Shown: piece after piece, positions 55,670 to 64,000 of the stretch
Position numbering within the stretch: position 1 is the first letter of the stretch
Layout: every line of letters begins with the position of its first letter
Source of the DNA: Actinostola sp. cb2023
Lineage: Eukaryota; Cnidaria; Anthozoa; Actiniaria; Actinostolidae
Assembly: GCA_033675265.1 (NCBI GenBank)
Contig: JAUJYZ010001516.1
Span: forward strand, 62,001 to 126,000
Reading direction: 5' to 3'
DNA: 64,000 nt
Position numbers and translations under genes: made by a program
The notes under the pieces: model-generated
Databases searched by the model: none
The model's input: the letters and a program-made list of their open reading frames with translations, nothing else
Told to the model about the DNA's origin: nothing

Positions 55670-56034
55670 TGTATTTTCAAGTTTCCGTTTCAATACAAAA
55701 CATAAAATGAACAAAACATATCGTCTGGATTGAACCCGAACTATGCGTGAATCCATGTGGACAGGTCTAAGAATAACTCTTATAATTACTAGGTGTCCTG
55801 CTGAGGGGAGAGAGGGGGAAGAAAACCTGCGAAAGGAACTAATAAGTACGCTTACACTAAACTCCTTGGTCTGTTGGCTGTATAAAACTTAGTGTTGTGC
55901 TGTGCGTTCAAACTAATTTCATCACCATTTTCTGGTGGTTGCTTGTTTTCGCCGATACCATGTAGGATTTTCACTGTTGCTCTTGTAGGCCAGTATCTTA
56001 CACTGCAGAACAGTGCCTAACCTCCGCCGCGAAA

Positions 56035-56540
56035 TTGACTAGCGCGCGCTAATACAACGTAATTTGTTACATGTTGCAGAAGTAGGACTCGATTCACAGG
56101 CCCAACCTTTGCTTTTGAGGCTACTAAATAATGAAATGAAATGATATTTGCGTCTTTTTTATGGGTTTCCTGTACTAGAGTGCGCGCGCAATACGTCGGA
56201 TTCCCTGTGCCGAGTAACGTCCTATGTAGCAATCCCTGTATGTGTCCCGCAAGAAGTGCAATATACTACGTGTAATATACTACATTGCTGCGGGTGCGTC
56301 CCGCAGGATGCATACAGGGAACCCAATTACAATGTAATGCGTTACTAAGCACAGGAAACCCATAAAAAGACACGCGGACACAAGTATATTATTATTTAGT
56401 AGCCACAAAAGCAATGGTTGGGCTGCCTGTGCTCGAATCTACTTCTGCAATATTGCGCGCAACATGATGGAGATACTGACACACGCTGCAACAATACATG
56501 TTGCAGGGAATGTTGCACGAAATGTTGCACCGTGTGTGTG
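56035..56540. repeat. Foldback element downstream of copy D (right end truncated)
   Basis: Matches 14050-14590 and 22490-23010. At the right the GCACCGTGTGTCC end is replaced by GCACCGTGTGTGTGATTGGTG, a junction formed by deletion at GTGTG. Confidence 0.65.
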
Positions 56541-56667
56541 ATTGGTGTTAGATCTTGTTAGAAGATCAATTAGTATTAGTGTTAATAATGGCATGCATTG
56601 GTAATAAGATCATTAGTACATTGTGATTGGATAATATTATAGAAGTAGTAGTATTAGCAGTGTCAAT

Positions 56668-59600
56668 TTAGAAATCAATGGTGACATCCTCGCCCATTAA
56701 AAAGAATGGCGCCCAGTACTTGGGTTGGTTGTACTCCTCTCTTTTTCTCATGTGCTCCATCGCCAATTGAAGACTCAAAGTTGCAGTTTTCTTTTCTCTG
56801 AGATTTAAATAGAACTGTAACATGAACTCACGAGTAGCATCGTCATCGATGGACCAAAGAGATGCTACCACTGCACGAGCTCCAGCCGCTAGAAAGGCAC
56901 GACACATGCCAACTACTCCTTCTGCTCGGATCTCACCACGCCCACTCTGACAGCAGCTTAGCACGACTAACTTAGCACGCACTTGACAGTTCTGGACGTC
57001 ATCCATGGTTAGAACATAATCTTCTTCGTCGGGGATCTTTGTTGCTCTTACTTCGGGAGAAGGAGCCAGCAAGATGGTAGCTTTTTGAAGGTCCCCGTGC
57101 GCAGCGATATGAACAACTGAGACTCCTTGGTGCAGCTTTTCCAAGACAGCAGCTTTGGTCGCCTTCTCTCTTGAGAACAGTTCAACATGAAACAGAGTAG
57201 AAATTGCCAATGCCTCAATGTATGCATTAAGCAGGGGCTTAAACTCTCTTTCCTGACCATCATACATTACTTTACCAACCAATGGATCTCCAATAATCAG
57301 TGCGCCTCTCTTACAGTAAAAATCTGCTGGTCGATCATTCAAGATCTTCAGGGTAGAAATTGAAGGGGCAATCCTGATACGTTTCATTTCCGACAAATAG
57401 CGTCCCGTCTCTGGGTCACGTAGAGCAGCAAAGGGTATTTTAAACAAGGGACCATCAGGTAGAAACACGATTTCTTCTTGTTTAATATGAGGCAGTACGT
57501 TGCGCAGCAATTTGCAGTACAAAATTTCCAGTGCACTGTTCAAACTACTCTCGTCAACGATTTCTGATGGTTGCTTGTTTTCAGGAGACCGAAACTCCAG
57601 GCTCCTAGCACCGGTACGATTCAGAAGGATTTCCAGTTTCTCTTCTATGCCAGTGTCTTCACTCTGTACCTTTTTGTCGTCTGTGGTTTCTTCTCCAACA
57701 TTTAAGCATCGGTTCTCACAAGTAACGTGGCGCACGTTCATTTCAGTGAATGCATTTTCGATGCACTTTTCCAAGAACTCAGAACAGTTATGAAGAGGTT
57801 GCTCAACGACGATCAAATCACTTCCACGCTCCAAAAGAAAGACGACCAAAGAGTCGCTATACTGGCAGGCAAAATACTGTACGATGGTGTACTTGTTGTT
57901 GGAGATTAAAGACTCGATTTCAGTGAACTGTATCCGTGATTCTTCGTGTAAGTCTTGCTTCATTCCATAGTTCATAATCAATTGACTCTTCAGAGCACGT
58001 GCACGATAACAGTCTAAATTGACCAAAGCTTCTTTGTATCGCTTGGTCATTAAGAGAAGAGCTGTTAATCTCTCATAATAACGAATATATTTGTCAACAA
58101 ATGCAATTTTGAACTTGTCATTTTTACCAAGAAAGTGAAACATCGTTTCAAAACACTTGATGGCTTCTCTGATGCAATTTTCAGCAGGTTTTAATGCACC
58201 CCGTATAAAGAAAACCTCGCTCATTGCATAACGACATTCAGATTCAAGGAGTTTGTCCTTTGCTTTCTTTGAGTAGCATAAGATCTCGTGATAAAGCCTT
58301 AAAGCGATATTGTGATTTCCTAACAGACAGTTCATCGTTGCTATATCCATTTTTATGCGGTATTCACTAGTAGATTGTACTTCCACTAGTTTTTCAGCTT
58401 GTTCACAAACTGAAAGAGCACGACCGTACTCTCGCTGAGATTCAAACTTTTGTGCATCAACACATAGTTCGAATAGTTGTCTACCAGTCTCACTGTTTTT
58501 TACAACTTTCCCTAATTTGAGACCATTCCATTCCCTTAATACCGACAGTGGAATGTACATTGGACAACAAAAACTTAAAGTTCTTCACTAAATCGTTGTC
58601 TGCCAATTGTTCGGCAATTTCAAGACCTTCAGTGAGGTATGAGAGAGCTGTGTCATACTGGCACAAACCATTGTATGCTATTCCTGTGAATAACTGAGCT
58701 TTAGCCTCCATCTGTCTATCGTCACTTTCCTTTGCAGCTTCAATGCACTTGTTGGCATATTGAATGGCATCATTGTGCAGTTCCAGTTTCATCTTGCTGT
58801 CGGCTATTAAAAATAGCGAATTCATAATAAGGTTTTTGTCTTCAGTGTCCTGTGCAATACTGTTGCACTGCATTCCACAGTTAATAGCTTCTCCGAATCG
58901 TTTCAATTCATAAAGTGTATTTCCCATCAGAAGATAAGCTTTCCCCTTATCACACTCTTTGCAAACTTCTATTGCTTTCTTGGAATAGAAAAGAGATTTT
59001 TCGAATTGCTCTAGTGAGAAATAGGCATCTGCCAGCACCAGTGATACTTTTCACACAGCAATAGCATTGTTAATATTCATTGAAATCTCAAAGCACTTCT
59101 CTCCATAAACTATTGCACTTATTCAGATTGTTTAATTCTACTGCCAACAAACATAAGGAATTCAGTTCTGCAATTCTTGTATTTTGTGGGTCCAATTGTG
59201 CTAATTCAATGCAGCTTTTACAACACTTCACAGCCTCACTCGAATTTCCCAGTATGCATCGATGTGAAAACCCAAGACGCCAGTATAATTCCACCTCAAA
59301 ATTTCGGCTGTAGCTTGCAGTTTTTGCAGCAACGTCAAGGCACTTGTTGCCATGGAGAATTGCATACTCATGCTTTTCAAAGTGTCGATAGACATCTATC
59401 AGCATTAAATGTGCTTGCATCTCTTGATCTTTGTCACCAAGTTCTTCTGCAAGTGTTATGCACATTTTACTGGCTTGGACTGCAACAGTGTAATGATTTT
59501 GCATTTTGTTGGAATTCAAGTATAAAACAGTGTCAGTATTCTTTACTAACATAATGATTTGCCGCACTGTAGAAAAACAGCAATCCATACCAAGTGGTTT

Positions 59601-59777
59601 GTCACCATAGTACCTTGCCAATTCTAAGCATTCATTGTACAGACAAAGTAGTTGTTCAGGAGACAGTCCTAGCTCAGTAAGGCATCCAACTGCTACACAG
59701 AATGTTACGAATGGCTTGATAACAGCACTGTAGAAAATAGACTGTACTTGCCATTTCCAGTCAGTACTAGTGTCCAT
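56668..59777 (-). pseudogene. TPR-CHAT protein, copy D (three inactivating changes)
   Basis: Homology to copies B/C is continuous, but the frame is broken into 59777-59088, 59038-58490 and 58560-56668. By alignment with copy C, an 8-bp deletion of a TCATCATA stretch lies near 59115, a GGA to TGA nonsense change at 59053-59051 and one extra T in a run at about 58496-58501. The CHAT part is otherwise intact (HIAAHGD, LSCCQSG), as is the Cys-rich linker. Two 3-bp insertions lie in the N-terminal quarter (near 59255 and 59305). The last 630 codons could still form a short product with CHAT if translated internally, but there is no evidence for it. Sequencing error could explain the T run but not the other two. 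Confidence 0.88.
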
Positions 59778-60225
59778 TTTGAAACAAATACTATATTACA
59801 GTACAGTACCAGAAATGACTGGTGATATTGTTACTGTTTATATATATCATCCCATCTTGTTCAAATACAGTTTCATCAACTCATTGTTGGTCCAATTGCG
59901 AAACATTTGCTGTATTAAGGGAGAGCATTATGAGATTAATGATTTGACCATCCATGGAAAATAGCTACATGTAATTTGCACAGAATATATGGATGCACAG
60001 AGCTTTTGTTGTCATCCTTTTTTTTAGACAACTGCCAGTTCCTAAAATTAATGCCATTTCTCTGTATAATTAAAAAGAAAATAGACTGTTAGATATCCAG
60101 CTGATGATGATATAATATGAATTGTACTTTTTACATCTATTTTTATATTTTATTTGTATATTAGTACTTTATTTAGTTAGTTCTTTATTTATTTAGTTAT
60201 AATTGTACTGTAATTTTGATTGCAA
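59778..60225 (-). promoter_or_regulatory. Conserved 5' flank of TPR-CHAT copy D
   Basis: Matches the flanks of A-C with small indels (extra TATATA near 59840, a T run near 60020). The duplicate promoter is retained although the gene is broken. MITE-1 is absent. Confidence 0.5.
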
Positions 60226-60600
60226 CTGAAGGGTTGCCCATGAAAACTGCGTATGTGACTATTTTGATGATTTTTTAAATGTTACGCAATTGCTTCATAA
60301 ACACACCTACTGGCTTGTAGATACCTCAGTATACAAACATTATTTGGTGATGCTGAGACCGATTATTACACTAGATGAAGACGGTGGGGAGGGAGTGTAC
60401 AGCGTGGGAAATCTCAATCTAAGGCCTTCATCTAGTTATTATTAGTGTACATGATTTTTTCCCGTCAAAAAACAGCTTGTAGGAATTTTTTATCACCCAA
60501 CCTCCCACCCCTCCCCCCTCAAAAGCCCCCTACCCCCCTCGAAATCCCCCCCCCCCCCCCCCCCTCCCCCCCCCTCAAAAGTTAAATGGTCGGACCGGCC
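60226..60600. other. Intergenic stretch ending in a C homopolymer
   Basis: No gene seen. The last part (CACCCAACCTCCCACCCCTC and a C run near 60547-60575) equals the left border of element A at 28915-29010. Confidence 0.45.
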
Positions 60601-60609
60601 CCTTAGGGA

Positions 60610-61590
60610 ACAGGGGCGAGTTGTTCTAAATGTAAGTTTGTGAGATAAAAAGATTAAGAAACTTTGTGAATTCGTTATTGAAGTGAACTAAAAGTAAGCA
60701 TAATTTTGAATTGTTTTCAATTCCATGTTACATCTCCCGCTGAGCAGAACTGGTACATATTTGTAACCATGAAGAGCCAGAGGAATGCTTAGCTAATGCT
60801 TGCATCGACGTGAAGATAGAACGGTTTATAAGCTCCTATAATTCCAACACTTTAAAGGTAAACATGAGCTAAAGACAATTCCTACGAACCTTTTCAGACC
60901 AGAGAAGCATTTCTGTTCGAGAATTCTTCAAAGCTTTGAAGCGAAGGCGACATAATTATTCGCGCCGAAGTCCAAAAGACATAAACGCCTTCAACAAAAT
61001 CTATTATACTTGTATTTAAGCCATCGTTTTGGCTGCTTTTATCGAACGGAATACGAACTTCTGCATGCAGAGCAAATCCTGAACGTACTAGTGCAAAACT
61101 TGATGAGGTCTGGGCTCTGATTGGATGTCTTAAAATAGGCTTAAATGACGTCAACCGATGTGACCAATCGCATGCACAGGGGATATTTCTGGGAATTTTT
61201 CGGATTTGTTTTATTAATTTTTTATTTAAGAGAAAAAAGCTAGACTTTGTATTTGATGCTTATTTTATATTTTAGCTAATTACATGCACAGGGGATTTTT
61301 CGGGAATTTTTCTTATGCTCTACTTATTTTATAAATCTTAGCAAATTTGATGAAGTTTTAGCATTAACCAAAATTAGTTCACAGAAAATTCGATTCTCTA
61401 TTCCTAATTATTTCTCTATAATTAATATAATAGTAATATATTTAGTACAAATACTGATTGCACAGCTAAATTCATTTGCCATTTAGTAGTGGAATGAACA
61501 AAAGTTAGAAGGTAATGGATCAGGGCATAACAACAAATGACTATAAAACCAACAATGCAACTCAAACTTTTGAATTAATTAATAAATTTC
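60610..61590. repeat. Element A, copy 6
   Basis: Closest to copy 2 (shared AAGGCGACATAATTATTCGC segment). It lacks AAATCCTAAACGA, so it is not an intact target-site reference. Confidence 0.72.
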
Positions 61591-61664
61591 ATTATTTTGA
61601 TTCATCACGGAAATTAAATTACTTGTTTGACCAGGGTGTACATAACCCAAAATTCAAGGGGGGA

Positions 61665-61985
61665 CAGAACGTATATTTAAAATCAAAAATCAAATAAAAT
61701 AAAAATAGTACAGTTCTCAGTACTTTGTCGCCTTGTTAAGGGGCAACTGTCCCCCCCTCCCCCCCTGTGCTGTGTACGGCCCTGTTGACAACATAAAAAC
61801 TGCAGCAGAATAAAACCAGCTTTTTACAACATGTTTCACTGAAGACCAGTAATTAAATGATCTCCATCTTTAAAAAACATATATAATTATGACCAAACAT
61901 TAATATGTAAAGATAACAAACTAAACAATTGTCAGATTCTTCCTGACCTAACCCTCAACCAATCAAAATGCATTTTACTACATAT
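61665..61985. repeat. Element B, copy 4
   Basis: GGACAGAACGTATATTTAAA through ACAACATGTTTCACTGAAGA. The G tract of the other copies is replaced by a short CCCCCCTCCCCCC run. The CTTATAACC segment that follows in other places is missing, and the sequence jumps to the next duplicated segment near 61985. Confidence 0.65.
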
Positions 61986-63545
61986 GTATAAAGACAAAGA
62001 GACACTATTTCACACTCATGAGAACTCCGCTGTACATCGAAACGAAAGACAAGCCAACTTTTATAAACGTGCGAGTTTCACATTTTAAATTAATACAATT
62101 AATTAATTAACATGACAATAATTATGAATTGAAATTCAACTTGGTATGTCGATTTAAAGACAAGAAAAAAACCCAGTTTCTAACCGTATACAACTATAAC
62201 AAATTATATGTAGAACTGTAAAGCATTTAGCTGTTTTTTTAAGGTGTGCAAGTGCAAACGCAACTTTTGTTCAGGGCCATGTTTCTAGAACCTCTCAGCA
62301 CTACACCATGCGCATTCGTCCTGGAGCAAGTAAACAGTCTTAAACGATTTGACCCGAGCTGCTGTACTTGCGTATTACATAATCCTTGGAAACCCAACGA
62401 CTACTCAGTGGGACACCCAGGGTAGTGGGGTCCCGAGGGAGTGGGGGACGCGGTTAAGTAGCGCTTGGGTTTGCGAGGATATCACACCAGTGCCGTGCTA
62501 GATATTTTATAACTACAGTATGGACCGGACATCAGTAGAGGGGAGCCAAGCCCTTCATGCAAGACGTTTCTACTTGTATTTTATAACTACATTATGGACC
62601 GGACATCAGTTGAGGGGAGCCAAGCCCTTCATGCAAGGCGTTTCTACTTGTATTTTATAACTACAGTATGGACCGGACATCAGTTGAGGGGAGCCAAGCC
62701 CTTCATGCAAGGCGTTTCTACTTGTATTTTATAACTACATTATGGACCGGACATCAGTTGAGGGGAGCCAAGCCCTTCATGCAAGGCGTTTCTACTTGTA
62801 TTTTATAACTACAGTATGGACCGGACATCAGTTGAGGGGAGCCAAGCCCTTCATGCAAGACGTTTCTACTTGTATTTTTTATAACTACAGTATGGACCGG
62901 ACATCAGTTGAGGGGAGCCAAGCCCTTCATGCAAGACGTTTCTACTTGTATTTTATAACTACATTATGGACCGGACATCAGTTGAGGGGAGCCAAGCCCT
63001 TCATGCAAGGCGTTTCTACTTGTATTTTATAACTTGTAAACATAACTAGCTTTCAGTCCTAAACAAATGTAAATTCTAAATATATATACATGAAATTTTG
63101 ACTAATTATTTTGACATATATTTTAAACTAAGAACATTCGTGTAATTTCTAAATTTTCGAATATTATGAATAACATATTGCTATTTTTTAAACAAGTGGT
63201 GTAGTTATGATATTCATTACACCTGATGGCAACATATTTGAAGAAATTCCGTCGCAGACGATTTACCCACAATTCTTAGCAGGCACGACTAATGCCACTA
63301 GGTTCGCAATGTATTGTGGGTAGATCGAAAACCTCCATCTTTTACACATAACATGATTTAAGAAAAATTTCGATAGAATAGCTAGTAACACAACAATGCT
63401 GATACCATTACATTATATTAATACATGGTATTTCTAATAAACTAAAAGCAATTGTTTTGTTGTTTTCTACATATAAGGGTTCCCATATAAGGGTGACAAA
63501 ACTAGCCCATGAACGAGCCTGAAGTCGCAAAGTGTGTCGATTCAC
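61986..63545. repeat. Segmental duplication, fourth copy
   Basis: Aligns with 11820-13370 without MITE D (AAATTAATACAATTAATTAA near 62090 is the empty site). It diverges at about 63545, before the GGGCCCGGTT MITE, foldback and TPR-CHAT gene expected from the other copies. No gene is supported. Confidence 0.72.
62511..63030. repeat. 74-bp tandem repeat, seven units
   Basis: The unit is ATGGACCGGACATCAGTTGA, GGGGAGCCAAGCCCTTCATG, CAAGACGTTTCTACTTGTAT, TTTATAACTACAGT. Seven starts occur at ~74-bp spacing. The corresponding place in other copies of the duplication (12795, 54810) has one unit. Confidence 0.92.
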
Positions 63546-64000
63546 TATTCAAATACATTCTCAAACTCATTAATTATTCATGAGGTAACCAGCCAATCCG
63601 GTGCATCAAATCCGGTCACACGATGGACCTGGAAACCCCGGAAAGTCCGCTCAAGAGTACTTTGAAATGCATTTCAAAGTCCAAGGACTTTGAAATGATT
63701 TCAAAGTATTCTTTCCTGAGTTCTTATCCCTCATATAACAATCATCGGGACCTTGGGGGATATTATTTATATACGATGTACTCGACTCTGCGCATGAGCA
63801 GAGGATATGCAGACTGGAATTCTTGCTTTTCCGGGCTAAAATCTTGCAACTCTTTATTTATTGCCTTTAGGCCATTGCATGTAATAATTAATGAGTATGA
63901 GAAGTCGTTCCAAAACCTCGAATTCGGACTAGACGGGGTTTCCAGTCCTCGGCCCCGTCTAGTCCTCATTCTCGGCTTTGAAACATTCATCAAAATCTGA
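63546..64000 (+). other. Unique right-end segment with a 125-codon ORF, unrecognised
   Basis: An ORF from 63623 to the TGA at 64000 begins MDLETPESPLKSTLKCISKS. It has no motif I know. The DNA contains the palindrome CTTTGAAATGCATTTCAAAG (about 63660-63679), a related CTTTGAAATGATTTCAAAG just after, and AGACGGGG/CCCCGTCT inverted repeats near 63930-63960, which points more to a mobile element end than to a gene. Confidence 0.3.

Noticed and set aside
1..64000. Bacterial or viral origin of the window
   Set aside because: GT-AG introns, metazoan transposon classes, satellites and low gene density are all eukaryotic. No operon or viral gene set is present.

Overview
The window looks like nuclear DNA of an invertebrate animal. 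It is AT-rich, has genes with GT-AG introns, and is mostly transposons, MITEs (short non-autonomous transposons) and satellites. The gene content (tandem TPR-CHAT genes, a Penelope-like retroelement, an IS3EU-like DNA transposon carrying a HECT ligase) would fit a sponge or cnidarian. I cannot name the species from sequence alone. No rRNA, tRNA, CRISPR array or bacterial operon was seen.

Host genes: four minus-strand copies of one intronless TPR-CHAT gene form a dispersed tandem array. Copy A (1-1821) is cut by the window edge. Copies B (14876-17911) and C (23309-26419) are intact, with the CHAT His/Cys pair present. Copy D (56668-59777) is a pseudogene with a nonsense change, an 8-bp deletion and a 1-bp insertion. 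Each copy keeps about 430 bp of similar 5' flank. B-D also share a 3' flank with foldback elements.

Centre (29571-43846): a 14.3-kb DNA transposon has 611/700-bp terminal inverted repeats, a perfect 6-bp target duplication (AAACGA) and termini TAT...ATA. It sits inside a ~1-kb repeat whose uninterrupted copies elsewhere in the window give the empty site. It carries two convergent multi-exon genes. One is an eight-exon, phase-consistent 775-codon protein (UBZ4-like zinc finger, CUE-like region, HECT domain with catalytic Cys). The other is a three-exon DDE integrase-like transposase with two single-base frameshifts. Both start codons lie inside the inverted repeats, so each repeat doubles as promoter and first codons. 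The HECT introns hold a Penelope-like fragment with a candidate hammerhead ribozyme, a mariner-type MITE, hAT-like MITEs and LINE-like tails.

Rest: several non-autonomous transposons have paralogous empty sites in the same window, which fixes their ends and target duplications. Three of the duplicated segments contain a short piece that is single-copy in one place and expanded into a tandem array in another (46 bp x ~21, ~93 bp x ~27, 74 bp x 7). The ~93-bp array is itself split by a 4.16-kb element with GC-rich inverted ends. Long G/C homopolymers recur at fixed positions in the repeat families.
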